Below are positions 45,760 through 56,081 of a stretch of 64,000 nucleotides of DNA, in pieces. The DNA lies in the NCBI GenBank assembly GCA_004208945.1, contig SGPE01000021.1, forward strand, positions 62,001-126,000, read 5' to 3'. The position numbers and the translations under genes were made by a program. Under the pieces are notes generated by a model. That model made no database searches, had not been told where the DNA came from, and saw only the letters and a list, made by a program, of their open reading frames with translations. Source of the stretch: Pseudoalteromonas sp. CO133X. GTDB lineage: Bacteria > Pseudomonadota > Gammaproteobacteria > Enterobacterales > Alteromonadaceae. The stretch's first letter is position 1, and every line of letters begins with the position of its first letter.

Positions 45760-48060
45760 ATGAGTGATACAGATACCTTGCTGATGCAAGGCATAGAACA
45801 ACAAACGATGGGGCGTTTTACCGAAGACGCCTACTTAAACTACTCAATGTACGTCATCATGGATCGCGCTTTACCGCATGTAGGTGACGGTCTTAAACCT
45901 GTACAGCGTCGTATCATTTATGCAATGAGCGAACTGGGATTATCGGCGCAGGCAAAATATAAAAAATCAGCGCGTACCGTAGGTGATGTACTGGGTAAAT
46001 ACCACCCACATGGTGATAGCGCTTGTTATGAAGCCATGGTGTTGATGGCGCAACCATTTTCTTATCGCTACCCGCTGGTGGACGGTCAAGGTAACTGGGG
46101 TGCTGCGGATGATCCTAAGTCATTTGCAGCGATGCGTTACACTGAAGCTCGTTTATCAAAGTTCTCGGAAGTTCTACTAAAAGAGCTTGGTCAAGGCACT
46201 GTTGATTGGACCGCCAACTTCGATGGTACACTTGATGAGCCAATGGTACTGCCTGCGCGTTTACCGCACATTTTACTCAATGGTGTGACCGGTATTGCGG
46301 TGGGTATGGCAACCGATATTCCACCACATAATGTGCGTGAGGTGGCCAGTGCTTGTTGCTTATTACTTGATAAGCCCAAAACTGAAATCGAAGAGCTGCT
46401 TGAGTTAGTGCATGCGCCTGACTACCCTACAGAAGCTGAGATAATCACGCCCAAAGACGATATCCGTAAGATTTATCAAACGGGACGTGGATCTATTAAA
46501 ATGCGTGCAATTTACACTGAAGAGCAGGGCGATATTGTTATCACAGCATTACCGCACCAGTGTTCAGGGGCAAAGGTTTTAGAGCAAATTGCAGCACAAA
46601 TGAATGCTAAAAAGCTGCCGATGGTGGCTGATTTACGTGATGAATCTGATCACGAAAACCCAACCCGTATTGTGATAGTGCCACGCTCGAACCGTATTAA
46701 AGCTGAGCCGTTAATGGCGCACTTATTTGCAACCACAGATTTAGAAAAGAACTACCGCGTAAACTTAAACATGCTTGGCCTCGATGGTCGTCCGCAAGTG
46801 AAAGACTTACGTAGTATTTTAACTGAGTGGCTGACGTTTCGTCGTGAAACAGTCAGACGCCGCTTACAGTATCGCTTAGATAAAGTGCTTGCACGTTTGC
46901 ATATTTTAGAAGGTTTATTAACGGCCTTTTTAAATATCGACGAAGTCATAGAAATTATTCGTACGGAAGATAAGCCAAAACCTGTATTAATGGAACGCTT
47001 TGGTATTACGGATATTCAAGCCGAAGCGATTTTAGAGTTAAAACTACGTCACTTAGCTAAACTTGAAGAATTCAAGATCAAAGGCGAGCAAGATGAACTT
47101 GCCCTTGAGCGTGACAAATTAGAGCAAATTCTGGGCTCTGAACGTCGCATGTCGACGTTGATGAAAAAAGAAATCCAAGAAGCCGCTGACATGTATGGTG
47201 ATGATAGACGTTCCCCCGTTGTTGAACGTTTGGAAGCAAAAGCGCTGAGCGAAAAAGATTTAATCCCTTCTGAATCAGTGACGGTTGTATTGTCAGAAAA
47301 AGGCTGGGCGCGTGTTGGTAAAGGGCATGACTTAGATGTAGAAGGTTTAAGTTATAAGTCAGGTGACAGTTACAAAGCCTCTGCGCGTGGTAAGAGTAAT
47401 CAGCCTGCGGTATTCCTTGATTCAAATGGGCGTGCTTTTGCGACTGATGCGCATAGTTTACCTTCTGCACGTAGCCAAGGTGAGCCTATGACGGGTCGCT
47501 TTAATTTAAGTGCGGGTGCTAACTTTGAGCATGTTGTGATGGCCGAAGATAATCAAGAACTCTTGATGGCATCAGATGCGGGTTATGGTTTCATCAGTGA
47601 CTTTAAAGATCTCGTGAGTAAAAATAAAAATGGTAAAGCATTGGTCAGTGTTCCGAAAGGGGGTGAACTACTTGCGCCAATTCGCATTACTGATATTGCC
47701 ACTGACTATTGTATGGCTATTTCAAACGAAGGCCGTATGTTGTTGTTCCCACTACGTGATTTGCCTAAACTAGGTAAAGGTAAAGGCAATAAAATTATTT
47801 CTATTCCAAGTGCGAAAGTACAGGCGAGGGAAGAGTTTGTAAAAGTGCTGGCTGTAGTGCCCGAGGGGAGCAGTGTAACGCTTCATGCTGGTAAGCGTAA
47901 ATTGACCTTAAAGCCAAGTGACCTTGAGCATTATCATGGCGAGCGTGGGCGAAGAGGGAATAAGTTACCACGTGGCTTACAGCGAGTAGATGAAGCTGTA
48001 ATAGAAGCAACACAGACCGATGACATAACGGAGCCATTGGTTGATGATATAACAGAATAA
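45760..48060 (+). CDS. parC: DNA topoisomerase IV subunit A
   Basis: A 766-aa subunit. The catalytic Tyr is in [11 protein letters not shown] (about Tyr127) and the quinolone-determining region reads [12 protein letters not shown] with Ser87 and Glu91, i.e. the unmutated residues. C-terminal blades include [12 protein letters not shown]. It cleaves and passes DNA strands to separate daughter chromosomes. It lies 10 nt after the dehydrogenase gene and is followed by a terminator. Confidence 0.97.
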   Translation: MSDTDTLLMQGIEQQTMGRFTEDAYLNYSMYVIMDRALPHVGDGLKPVQRRIIYAMSELGLSAQAKYKKSARTVGDVLGKYHPHGDSACYEAMVLMAQPFSYRYPLVDGQGNWGAADDPKSFAAMRYTEARLSKFSEVLLKELGQGTVDWTANFDGTLDEPMVLPARLPHILLNGVTGIAVGMATDIPPHNVREVASACCLLLDKPKTEIEELLELVHAPDYPTEAEIITPKDDIRKIYQTGRGSIKMRAIYTEEQGDIVITALPHQCSGAKVLEQIAAQMNAKKLPMVADLRDESDHENPTRIVIVPRSNRIKAEPLMAHLFATTDLEKNYRVNLNMLGLDGRPQVKDLRSILTEWLTFRRETVRRRLQYRLDKVLARLHILEGLLTAFLNIDEVIEIIRTEDKPKPVLMERFGITDIQAEAILELKLRHLAKLEEFKIKGEQDELALERDKLEQILGSERRMSTLMKKEIQEAADMYGDDRRSPVVERLEAKALSEKDLIPSESVTVVLSEKGWARVGKGHDLDVEGLSYKSGDSYKASARGKSNQPAVFLDSNGRAFATDAHSLPSARSQGEPMTGRFNLSAGANFEHVVMAEDNQELLMASDAGYGFISDFKDLVSKNKNGKALVSVPKGGELLAPIRITDIATDYCMAISNEGRMLLFPLRDLPKLGKGKGNKIISIPSAKVQAREEFVKVLAVVPEGSSVTLHAGKRKLTLKPSDLEHYHGERGRRGNKLPRGLQRVDEAVIEATQTDDITEPLVDDITE

Positions 48061-48063
48061 TAC

Positions 48064-48088
48064 AAGGCCTGCTTAGCAGGCCTTTTTT
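48064..48088 (+). terminator. Intrinsic terminator after parC
   Basis: AAGGCCTGC, loop TTA, GCAGGCCTT and a run of Ts; 9-bp perfect stem. Confidence 0.92.
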
Positions 48089-48145
48089 ATTGGGGTAGAT
48101 TATAAAAAGATATATTTTTAGCGCACACATGTAAGCTAAAAGCTA

Positions 48146-48172
48146 TTGCAGAGGCACTTTTCACGTTATAAT
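48146..48172 (+). promoter_or_regulatory. Candidate promoter for plsC
   Basis: TTGCAG (48146-48151) and a consensus TATAAT (48167-48172) with a short 15-bp spacer, 30 bp before the plsC TTG start. Confidence 0.45.
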
Positions 48173-48201
48173 GCGCGCTGATTTACCCGAGGAGAATCCG
48201 T

Positions 48202-48915
48202 TTGTTAGCTGTTTTTCGTATTATTATCATGGCGTTATTTATCGTGTTTAGCTGCCTTTTTGGCTTAGTCTTATGCATCATTAAGCCATTTCATACCAAT
48301 AACGTACATATTATTTCTGGCTGGTTTAGCAAAATGGCTAAGTTGCTGGGGGTAAAACTTGAATTACGTTACCATGCGGATGCAAAAACAGTTGGCCCTG
48401 CAGTGTATGTGGCTAATCATCAGAATAACTACGATCTATTTACCTTGCCTGCGATGGTGCCTGAAAATTGTGTGAGTCTTGGAAAGAAAAGCCTCAAATG
48501 GATCCCATTCTTTGGACAGCTATATTGGTTATCAGGTAATATTTTAATTGATCGCGCCAATCGTTCAAAAGCTGCAGGCACGATTTCAAAATCAGCTGAG
48601 AAAATTAAGCAAAAAGGTCTATCGGTTTGGATGTTCCCTGAGGGCACGCGAAGCTATGGCCGTGGTTTATTACCCTTCAAAACAGGGGCTTTTCACACTG
48701 CAATGAGTGCTGATGTACCTGTTGTGCCAGTTTGCATGAGCACAACGCATAAAACTATTAAGCTAAATCGCTGGGATAATGGTACAATTTACCTCGAAAT
48801 GTTAGCGCCAATTTATCTTGATAAAGACGTATCTGCTCGTGATCATGCATCGCATGTTCATCAGATTATGGCCGCTAAAATAACTGAATTAGATGCTCAA
48901 GTGAGAAATAAATAA
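48202..48915 (+). CDS. plsC: 1-acyl-sn-glycerol-3-phosphate acyltransferase
   Basis: A 237-aa membrane enzyme with an N-terminal hydrophobic segment, block I VANHQNNYDLF and block III MFPEGTRSYGRG. It makes phosphatidic acid from lysophosphatidic acid. The start is TTG at 48202, with AGGAG 7 nt upstream. It follows parC, the same order as in E. coli, and its end overlaps the rraB start by 1 nt. Confidence 0.95.
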   Translation: MLAVFRIIIMALFIVFSCLFGLVLCIIKPFHTNNVHIISGWFSKMAKLLGVKLELRYHADAKTVGPAVYVANHQNNYDLFTLPAMVPENCVSLGKKSLKWIPFFGQLYWLSGNILIDRANRSKAAGTISKSAEKIKQKGLSVWMFPEGTRSYGRGLLPFKTGAFHTAMSADVPVVPVCMSTTHKTIKLNRWDNGTIYLEMLAPIYLDKDVSARDHASHVHQIMAAKITELDAQVRNK

Positions 48916-49250
48916 TGGAAAATTGGCGCGAGATTACTGAAGACATCGTTACTTCATTACTTGAAGATGGCTCAGATCCTGAAGTACTGTACGAAGTAGA
49001 ACACCACTTTGTTAGCGAAAATTTTGAACAGTTAGAGCAAGCCGCTTTAGCTGCTTTTAAACTCGGTTACGATGTTGAAGAGCCTGCTGAACTTGAGCTA
49101 GAAGATGGCGAAAAAGTATGGAGCTTTGATGTGGTTGTTGAGTGTGAGCTTGACGTCGAAGCCATTATGGAAGATGTCGATAAGCTTGAAGCGCTCGCTC
49201 AACAATCAAACGTTGAATATGATGGTTGGGGAACTTACTTCCAAGAGTAA
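48915..49250 (+). CDS. rraB: Ribonuclease E inhibitor RraB
   Basis: A 111-aa acidic protein matching RraB: EDIVTSLLEDGSDPEVLYEV, AALAAFKLGYDVEEP and EYDGWGTYFQ. RraB binds RNase E and adjusts mRNA decay. It starts at the A of the plsC stop (ATAATG region), so translation may be coupled. Confidence 0.93.
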   Translation: MENWREITEDIVTSLLEDGSDPEVLYEVEHHFVSENFEQLEQAALAAFKLGYDVEEPAELELEDGEKVWSFDVVVECELDVEAIMEDVDKLEALAQQSNVEYDGWGTYFQE

Positions 49251-49276
49251 TTTTGTAAGCGTGAAATTTATTTTGT

Positions 49277-49299
49277 GCGCGATTTAAAGTCGCGCCTAT
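49277..49299. repeat. Small palindromic repeat, copy A
   Basis: GCGCGA and TCGCGC arms (49277-49282 and 49290-49295) around TTTAAAG, followed by CTAT. It matches the copy at 52528 at 17 of 21 positions aligned, defining an interspersed short palindrome. Confidence 0.6.
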
Positions 49300-49413
49300 G
49301 ATCTGAAGTCTTTTTGTATCGTACTAATTTCGTATTTGCCCTCCTTGCTATAGACATTTTTAACCAATTGGCGATAATAAAAAACTCGATGTTTTTATAA
49401 ACTAAGCTCACAT

Positions 49414-50622
49414 ATGCTTGTAACCTTACCCATTGCCGAACTAGTACCAGGGATGTTTGTTGACAGTGTCAGTAAGCAGCACGAGCACATTAATAGCGTT
49501 AAAATTAAAACCCGTGGGTTAGTTAGAGATAAAAGTATTATTCAACGTCTGGTGTCTGAAGGTGTTGAAGAACTCCTCATTGACTTCACTCAAAGTGATG
49601 TTGCGCTTCCGGCTAAATACCAGCCTAAACCTGTAGAAAAACCCAAGCCAAAAAAAGAAAAAAAAGTTGCTGAAAAAGGCATATCGGTCGAACAAGAGTT
49701 CGTGAAAGCGAGTGTTAACTACGAACAGCACAGTCGTAAGTTGCAAGTTTTATATTCAGATATCACATCAGGTTTGAAAATGAATATGACACTGCTTGAT
49801 GAAGTCGTGGTTGATATCGTTAGTTCTGTATTTCGTAATCACAACGCCATGACGATTCTTACTCGTCTTAGAGACAAGCATATTTACAACTGGCGACATA
49901 TGATCAATACGGCCATTTTGGTGAGTGTATTCGCTAAATATCTTGGATATAAAGAGCAAACTGTTAAAGAATTGGCAATGGGAGCGCTACTGCACGATAT
50001 TGGGCAAGCTAAAATGCCACAGGGTGTACTGTCTAAGCCAAGTCAGCTTAATGACAATGAAATGCAGGTTGTGAAAAAACATGTTGCGCAGAGCCTAGGC
50101 TTAGTCAAAGGTGAAAAGGGCATTACGCCGTTAATGCTTGATATGATTGTTAATCATCATGAACGATTAGACGGAAGTGGTTACCCAAGAGGCATTACAG
50201 CCGAAAAGCTAAGTCGTCCTGCCAGAATAATGGCAATTGTTGATGTTTATGATGCAATTACTGCTGATAGACCTCACCAAATGGGAGAGGAGCCTATTTC
50301 GGCACTGCGTTATTTATTAGCAAATAAACAGTTATTTGACTCAGAACTCGTACAGCGATTTATAAAGTGTTTGGGTGTGCATCCTGTCGGATCGATTGTG
50401 AAGTTAAACAATGAACGTTTAGCGTTAGTTATGGAAGGCAATCAGGACAACCCGATAAAGCCAAAAGTGAAAATCTTTTATAATGCGAAGCACAAACATC
50501 ACATTACAGCGAAAGATGTTCACTTAAGTGAAGAGCATGATCTAAAAATAATATCGAGTATTAAGCCCCTTGATTATCAACTTAATTTGGCTCGTTTGTT
50601 AAAAGAGCATCTTCTTGTTTAG
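49414..50622 (+). CDS. HD-GYP domain c-di-GMP phosphodiesterase
   Basis: A 402-aa protein with an N-terminal DUF3391-like part (VTLPIAELVPGMFVDSV), a Lys-rich linker (PKPVEKPKPKKEKK) and an HD-GYP domain: HDIGQAKMP (HD pair, about residue 190) and the HHERLDGSGYPRG motif (about 250). It should hydrolyse c-di-GMP to pGpG or GMP. A clear ribosome site is not seen. It overlaps the converging small membrane-protein gene by 41 bp. Confidence 0.92.
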   Translation: MLVTLPIAELVPGMFVDSVSKQHEHINSVKIKTRGLVRDKSIIQRLVSEGVEELLIDFTQSDVALPAKYQPKPVEKPKPKKEKKVAEKGISVEQEFVKASVNYEQHSRKLQVLYSDITSGLKMNMTLLDEVVVDIVSSVFRNHNAMTILTRLRDKHIYNWRHMINTAILVSVFAKYLGYKEQTVKELAMGALLHDIGQAKMPQGVLSKPSQLNDNEMQVVKKHVAQSLGLVKGEKGITPLMLDMIVNHHERLDGSGYPRGITAEKLSRPARIMAIVDVYDAITADRPHQMGEEPISALRYLLANKQLFDSELVQRFIKCLGVHPVGSIVKLNNERLALVMEGNQDNPIKPKVKIFYNAKHKHHITAKDVHLSEEHDLKIISSIKPLDYQLNLARLLKEHLLV

Positions 50623-50950
50623 ACTTTACACAGCGCTTTTTAGCGTTTCGTTTTGCAGAAATAAATGCACCACTAAAACAACTCGTCATTAATACTAGCC
50701 ACAGCAATGTGCCTTTCTCTACGTGCAGTGCCACACAGCATAACACCAGCGATAATACAGAGCTGAGCATGGCACCTAACCAGTAGTGGTTAACAGGGTT
50801 ATCACAGTCACCAGCCTTAGTGCATGCGCAATAATTTGCCTTACAGAAATAGTGCACGCTTAAACCACATAGAATTAATGCTGCGATTATCAATGCAATA
50901 ACCATAACTTTTGCCCAAATAATTTCAATTGCGTTTAGTTTAAGGGGCAT
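50582..50950 (-). CDS. Unknown small membrane protein, Cys-rich loop
   Basis: A 122-aa protein with three hydrophobic helices (for example VMVIALIIAALILCGLSVHYF and GAMLSSVLSLVLCCVALHV) and a short loop rich in cysteine (YFCKANYCACTKAGDC), which might bind metal or form disulfides. No family recognised. ATG at 50950 is preferred; the frame begins at a TTG at 50965. It overlaps the HD-GYP gene by 41 bp on the opposite strand. Confidence 0.6.
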   Translation of the reverse strand: MPLKLNAIEIIWAKVMVIALIIAALILCGLSVHYFCKANYCACTKAGDCDNPVNHYWLGAMLSSVLSLVLCCVALHVEKGTLLWLVLMTSCFSGAFISAKRNAKKRCVKSKQEDALLTNEPN

Positions 50951-51242
50951 AAAATAACATGTCAATCTAAATGATAATTACTATCGTTTGGTGTTTTTGT
51001 AACTAGACATCGGACGAGTTTTAAAAAGTTGTTATCTTGTTGTTAAAATGTGGTTTTTTTACCTCTTTCTAACGAAAAGTTACAGTTTTTTGATCTTAAT
51101 TAAGGTAATGTTCGAAAGTTTGTAATTATTAGAATAATACATCTAATACCAACGCACAGCATTGACCTTTATGCTTAAATAATAGGTTGCCTCTGTGTTT
51201 GTTGGTTTAGCTAACATACAAGTTTGCAAGAGGACACAGATT

Positions 51243-52520
51243 ATGAAATTCACTAGAACATTGATTGCAGCATCACTTGCTGTTGTTTCTGCTGACAGCT
51301 TTGCTGCAGCCTTCCAATTAGCAGAGCAAAACGTATCAGGCTTAGGCCGTGCCTATGCTGGTGAAGCAGCGGTTGCTGATGATGCGTCAGTAGTAGCGCG
51401 TAACCCTGCACTTATGTCTTTATTTAAAACTAAGCAAATCTCAGTTGCGGGTATTGCTGTTATTCCAGATGTAAGCTTAGAAGGTGAATCAGCTGCATAC
51501 GGTTTAGATGAGAATGTGCTTGATGATAGTAGCATTGCTCCTTCAGCATTTATCCCTGCGGGTTATTTCACAATGCCATTAAACGACAAAGTATCGTTAG
51601 GTTTTGGTGCGTTTTCTAACTTCGGTCTTTCAACAGAATTTAATAATAATTACGCGGCTGGCTCAATTGCTGGTGAAACTGAAATCGTTACAGTTAACAT
51701 GAATGCAAGTGCATCATATAAGTTCAACGAACAGTTCAGCTTAGGCCTTGGCTTAAACTATGTATATGCCGATGCGAAAGTAGTTCGTAATGCGGGTGTT
51801 AATCCACTTGGTGTACCAGCAGAGACTGAAATTGTTCACCTTGAAGGTGATGATTACGGCTTTGGTTGGAATATTGGTGCTATGTATCAATTAGACGAAA
51901 ACAACCGTTTTGGTTTTAACTACCGTAGCGAAACAGACATCGACTTTGATGGTGAGTACGCAAATGGCTTACCTGCTGCATTTGGTGGCACTGCGGGCGT
52001 TAAAGTACCAGGCGCACTTGAGTTAACGCTTCCAGCTATTGCTGAGTTTTCTGGTTCACACCAGTTAGATAAAAAACTAGGCGTACACTACAGCATTCAA
52101 TGGACTGGTTGGGATAGCTTCCAAAAATTAGAAGCTTATGTACCAGGTAACGAAGCACCAGTATTTAGAAAAGAAGAAAACTTCTCTGATGCAATGCGTT
52201 ACTCTATCGGTACAGACTATCAGTACAGCGATGCATTACTTCTTCGTGCCGGTATTGCTTACGATGAGTCACCAGTTGATCAATCTCACTTATCAATCTC
52301 TATTCCTGATACAGATCGTTTCTGGTTCTCATTTGGTGGTAACTACGCATTTAGTGAAAACTCAAATGTTGACTTAGGTGTGAGTATTCTTCGCGGTAAA
52401 ACACAGAACTTTACAGAAGAAGATAGCTTTGCAAAAGCATTAGGCCAAGAAGCATCATGGGACTTTGAATCGAAAGGTCACGCAGTGCTAATTGGTGCTC
52501 AGTACAACTACACGTTTTAA
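51243..52520 (+). CDS. fadL: FadL/OmpP1 family outer membrane fatty-acid channel
   Basis: A 425-aa protein with a signal peptide (cleavage after DSFAA) and the FadL hatch NPALMSL in AFQLAEQNVSGLGRAYAGEAA...NPA; the C terminus ends in aromatic YNYTF, as for a beta-barrel. It imports long-chain fatty acids or hydrophobic compounds. The ATG at 51243 is preferred to 51195: AGAGGA lies upstream. The 292-bp region before it holds no gene; an AT-rich stretch with a weak palindrome (ATTATT-AG-AATAAT) is the only feature I can point to. Confidence 0.9.
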   Translation: MKFTRTLIAASLAVVSADSFAAAFQLAEQNVSGLGRAYAGEAAVADDASVVARNPALMSLFKTKQISVAGIAVIPDVSLEGESAAYGLDENVLDDSSIAPSAFIPAGYFTMPLNDKVSLGFGAFSNFGLSTEFNNNYAAGSIAGETEIVTVNMNASASYKFNEQFSLGLGLNYVYADAKVVRNAGVNPLGVPAETEIVHLEGDDYGFGWNIGAMYQLDENNRFGFNYRSETDIDFDGEYANGLPAAFGGTAGVKVPGALELTLPAIAEFSGSHQLDKKLGVHYSIQWTGWDSFQKLEAYVPGNEAPVFRKEENFSDAMRYSIGTDYQYSDALLLRAGIAYDESPVDQSHLSISIPDTDRFWFSFGGNYAFSENSNVDLGVSILRGKTQNFTEEDSFAKALGQEASWDFESKGHAVLIGAQYNYTF

Positions 52521-52527
52521 TAGTGAC

Positions 52528-52548
52528 GCGACGTAAAGTCGCTGCTAT
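52528..52548. repeat. Small palindromic repeat, copy B
   Basis: GCGAC, GTAAA, GTCGC followed by TGCTAT. It shares the GCGA..TAAAGTCGC..CTAT pattern with copy A at 49277. Confidence 0.6.
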
Positions 52549-52556
52549 AGAGCATT

Positions 52557-52595
52557 AAAAAGCCGCGCTATAACATTGTTATAGCGCGGCTTTTT
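52557..52595. terminator. Strong bidirectional terminator between fadL and valS
   Basis: AAAAAGCCGCGCTATAAC, loop ATT, then its complement and Ts: an 18-bp perfect stem with A and T runs at both ends, serving fadL (plus) and valS (minus). Confidence 0.93.
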
Positions 52596-52597
52596 GT

Positions 52598-52618
52598 AAG
52601 CGCGAATAAATCGCGCTT
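52598..52618. repeat. Small palindromic repeat, copy C (related hairpin)
   Basis: AAGCGCGA, ATAAA, TCGCGCTT: an 8-bp perfect stem of the same GCGCGA..TAAA..TCGCGC type as copies A and B, placed between the terminator and the valS stop. Confidence 0.5.
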
Positions 52619-52629
52619 TATATATGCTG

Positions 52630-55485
52630 TTATAGACTTTCGATTTTCGCTTTTTGCGCTAATAGTTTGTCTTTCGCATCGGTAAACTCAGCCAGTTTAG
52701 CATGCTCTTTAGCAAGCACGGCTTCTGGGGCGTTATTTACGAACTTTTCGTTAGCCAACTTGTTTTGAACCTGTGCTAAGCCTTTTTCTGCTTTTTCAAG
52801 CTGCTTCGCGATACGAGCTAATTCAGCTTCAACATCGATTAGGCCAGCCATTGGGATCATGATCTCAAGGTTACCAACATACGATGTTGCGCACGCAGGT
52901 GCATCGTCTTTGTTATCAAGAAGCGTGAACTCTTCAAGCTTAGCGAGAGACGCTAAGAATGCTTCGTTTTCAGTTAAACGTCGCTTGTCTTCATCAGACG
53001 CATTTGCAAGTAACACAGATAATGGCTTGCTTGGGCTGATATCCATTTCACCACGGATGTTACGGATTGCAAGAATGAATTGTTTAACCCATTCAAGGTC
53101 GTCCATCGCTTGACTATCAACATTTGCTTCATTGTATACAGGGAAGCCTTGTACCATGATGCTGGTGTTGGCTGTTTCGATGCCCGCAAGCGGTGCAACA
53201 CGTTGCCAAATCGTTTCTGTGATATAAGGCATCATTGGGTGCATTAATCGCAGTAAGCTTTCTAGTACTGTGATTAGGGTATGACGAGTACCACGTTGCT
53301 GTGCTTCGTTACCTTTAAACAATACTGGTTTAGTCAGTTCTAGGTACCAGTCACAGAATTGGTTCCAAGTGAACTCATAAATCGTGTTTGCTGCTAGGTC
53401 AAAGCGGTAGTTTTCTAAGTGCTCAGTGTAGGTTTTAACAGTTGCTTCAAATTGGCCTAAAATCCAACGATCAGCAAGTGAGTACTGTTTTTCAGCATCT
53501 GTAGCGAAGCCACAGTCTTGCTCTTCTGTATTCATTAATACATAACGGCTCGCGTTCCATAGTTTGTTACAGAAGTTACGGTAACCTTCAAGGCGGTTCA
53601 TATCCCAGTTGATGTCACGACCCGTTGACGCCATTGCTGCAAGGGTGAAACGTAGCGCGTCTGTACCGTGTGCTTCGATACCGTTTTCGAATGTTTTACG
53701 AGTGTTCTTCTCAATCTTCTTCGCTAGTTGTGGCTGCATCATATTACCAGTGCGCTTTTCAACTAGGCTTTCAAGATCGATACCGTCAATCATGTCGATA
53801 GGATCAAGTACGTTACCTTTCGATTTAGACATCTTATCGCCGTTTTCATCGCGGATAAGGCCAGTTACGTAAACGGTTTTAAATGGTACTTGTGGCTTGC
53901 CGTTATCATCTTTGATGAAGTGCATGGTCATCATGATCATACGTGCAACCCAGAAGAAGATGATGTCGAAACCTGTTACCAATACATCAGACGGGTGGAA
54001 AGTTTTTAAATCGTCTGTGTTTGCAGGCCAGCCTTGCGTTGAGAAAGTCCAAAGTGCAGACGAGAACCACGTATCTAAAACGTCTTCATCTTGCTTAAGT
54101 GCAACATCATCAGCAAGGTTGTTATCGCGGCGTACTTCAGCTTCGTCACGACCAACGTATACGTTGCCTTCGTTGTCGTACCAAGCAGGGATGCGGTGAC
54201 CCCACCAAAGCTGACGTGAAATACACCAGTCTTGTACGTCGTTCATCCACGAGAAGTACATATTCTCGTATTGTTGAGGTACAAATTTAATGTCGCCATT
54301 TTTAACTGCTTCTTTTGCAGGCTCAGCAAGTGGTGCTACGCGCACGTACCACTGATCAGTAAGAAGAGGCTCAATCACGACACCAGAACGGTCACCGTAA
54401 GGTACAGTTAGGCTGTGATCTTCGATTTTTTCTAATAGGCCAAGTTCTTCAAACTCGCTCACAATCGCTTTACGTGCATCAAAGCGGTCAAGGCCGTGTA
54501 GACGCTCAGGAATTGGCGCATCTAATTCAAGCTCTTTACCGTCGAATGTATAGCTTTCGCCTTCGCTTAATACCGCAGCATCTTTGTTGAAGATGTTGAT
54601 CATTGGTAGTTGGTGACGTTTACCTACTTCGTTATCGTTAAAGTCGTGGGCAGGGGTGATTTTCACACAACCTGTGCCTTTTTCCATGTCTGCATGCTCA
54701 TCAGCAACAATTGGAATGCGACGGTTAACGATAGGGAGTAAAATGTCTTTACCGATCAGGTCTTGGTAACGTTCATCATCAGGGTTAACTGCAACACCTG
54801 TATCACCTAGCATTGTTTCAGGACGTGTTGTGGCAACAATGATGTAGTCTTTACCATCTTTGGTTTTTACGCCGTCAGCAAGTGGGTAACGTAAGTTCCA
54901 CATGTGACCTTGTTTGTCTTTGTTTTCAACTTCAAGATCAGAAATAGCAGTGTGTAGTTTAGGGTCCCAGTTAACTAGACGCTTACCACGGTAGATTAAG
55001 TCTTCTTTGTGAAGACGTACGAATACTTCTTTAACCGCTTCAGAAAGACCTTCGTCCATAGTGAAGCGCTCACGGTCCCAATCTACTGACGCACCTAAGC
55101 GACGTAATTGTTTGGTGATAGTGCCACCAGAGTGGTTTTTCCACTCCCAGATTTTTTCGATAAATGCATCACGGCCTAAGTCGTGACGTGTTTTACCTTC
55201 TTCAGCTGCAAGCTTACGCTCAACAAGCATTTGCGTTGCGATACCCGCGTGATCAGTACCTACTTGCCATAAAGTGTTATTGCCTTGCATACGCTTTAAG
55301 CGTGTTAGCGTATCCATAATGGTATCTTGGAACGCATGGCCCATGTGTAAGCTACCTGTGACGTTTGGTGGCGGAATCATGATTGAGTAAGCGTCACCTT
55401 GGCCAGACGGTTTAAAGTAGCCTTTTTCTTCCCAGTCTTGATATAAAGACTGTTCAATATCTTGCGGATTGTAGGTTTTATCCAT
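52630..55485 (-). CDS. valS: Valine--tRNA ligase
   Basis: A 951-aa class I synthetase. HIGH motif as GSLHMGHAF, editing domain with [16 protein letters not shown] motif in [13 protein letters not shown], and a C-terminal coiled coil ([20 protein letters not shown]). Length matches E. coli ValRS (951). It charges tRNA-Val in the cytoplasm. It starts 23 nt after the holC stop, the usual gammaproteobacterial pairing. Confidence 0.98.
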   Translation of the reverse strand: MDKTYNPQDIEQSLYQDWEEKGYFKPSGQGDAYSIMIPPPNVTGSLHMGHAFQDTIMDTLTRLKRMQGNNTLWQVGTDHAGIATQMLVERKLAAEEGKTRHDLGRDAFIEKIWEWKNHSGGTITKQLRRLGASVDWDRERFTMDEGLSEAVKEVFVRLHKEDLIYRGKRLVNWDPKLHTAISDLEVENKDKQGHMWNLRYPLADGVKTKDGKDYIIVATTRPETMLGDTGVAVNPDDERYQDLIGKDILLPIVNRRIPIVADEHADMEKGTGCVKITPAHDFNDNEVGKRHQLPMINIFNKDAAVLSEGESYTFDGKELELDAPIPERLHGLDRFDARKAIVSEFEELGLLEKIEDHSLTVPYGDRSGVVIEPLLTDQWYVRVAPLAEPAKEAVKNGDIKFVPQQYENMYFSWMNDVQDWCISRQLWWGHRIPAWYDNEGNVYVGRDEAEVRRDNNLADDVALKQDEDVLDTWFSSALWTFSTQGWPANTDDLKTFHPSDVLVTGFDIIFFWVARMIMMTMHFIKDDNGKPQVPFKTVYVTGLIRDENGDKMSKSKGNVLDPIDMIDGIDLESLVEKRTGNMMQPQLAKKIEKNTRKTFENGIEAHGTDALRFTLAAMASTGRDINWDMNRLEGYRNFCNKLWNASRYVLMNTEEQDCGFATDAEKQYSLADRWILGQFEATVKTYTEHLENYRFDLAANTIYEFTWNQFCDWYLELTKPVLFKGNEAQQRGTRHTLITVLESLLRLMHPMMPYITETIWQRVAPLAGIETANTSIMVQGFPVYNEANVDSQAMDDLEWVKQFILAIRNIRGEMDISPSKPLSVLLANASDEDKRRLTENEAFLASLAKLEEFTLLDNKDDAPACATSYVGNLEIMIPMAGLIDVEAELARIAKQLEKAEKGLAQVQNKLANEKFVNNAPEAVLAKEHAKLAEFTDAKDKLLAQKAKIESL

Positions 55486-55508
55486 TACACAGAACCTTAA
55501 ATAAATGC

Positions 55509-55955
55509 TTAAATGTCAATTTCTTGCGTTGCAATATGGGCGCCCAGTTGGCGAAGCTTTTTAAACCGCTCACGGGCGGCTTGTTTAGCGTTAGGCTCAA
55601 CGGGGACAAAATCAAAAACCTGCTGAAAACGACGAATAAAATCCGGTAGGTGTTCAGCTAAGTTGATTAATATTTTTCTGTTGCCGACAGGTGGAGTCAT
55701 ACCAATTTCAACCGGAGCGCCACCTTTGGGGCCTTCACCTTGTAGGTTGTGTGGTATAAAGCTATCTGGCTCAAATGACCAGATGATGTCGTCGATTGTG
55801 TGGGCCGTGTCAGTGTTATCGGCGTAAATAAATACGCGATGACCAAGACGATACTGATCTGCTGCTATTTTTGCGGCAAGATCAAAACATGCTTTATCAG
55901 CTTGCTGGCTGTTACCATCTTGTTTTAGAACGTAAAATTGTGCGTTCATGCTCAT
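55509..55955 (-). CDS. holC: DNA polymerase III chi subunit
   Basis: A 148-aa protein matching Hol[13 protein letters not shown] at the start, [40 protein letters not shown] and LRQLGAHIA. Chi links the clamp loader to SSB. The reading frame extends upstream to 56024, but the family N terminus is at 55955 (MSMNAQ) or 55949; no strong ribosome site decides. It sits between pepA and valS. Confidence 0.92.
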   Translation of the reverse strand: MSMNAQFYVLKQDGNSQQADKACFDLAAKIAADQYRLGHRVFIYADNTDTAHTIDDIIWSFEPDSFIPHNLQGEGPKGGAPVEIGMTPPVGNRKILINLAEHLPDFIRRFQQVFDFVPVEPNAKQAARERFKKLRQLGAHIATQEIDI

Positions 55956-56026
55956 TGTGACTTTCGTCCCCACAGATACACAGATCAAAGCAGAGATTTT
56001 GACATAGAACGCGTGTTGCTTCAATT

Positions 56027-56052
56027 AATAAGGCGCCATTTGGCGCCTTATT
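56027..56052 (-). terminator. Hairpin between pepA and holC
   Basis: AATAAGGCGCC, loop ATTT, GGCGCCTTATT: an 11-bp perfect stem with weak T-runs on both strands. It probably ends or attenuates pepA transcription. Confidence 0.75.
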
Positions 56053-56081
56053 TAGGGTTAGTTGTAAGCTTGCGATAAGGC

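Noticed and set aside
47078..47470. 130-aa minus-strand frame inside parC
   Set aside because: His/Gln-rich antisense shadow of conserved parC coding sequence, no ribosome site.
50996..51016. Possible FadR site upstream of fadL
   Set aside because: Only the right half (GGACGAGTT) fits the FadR consensus; the left half matches at 3 of 8 positions, so support is too weak.
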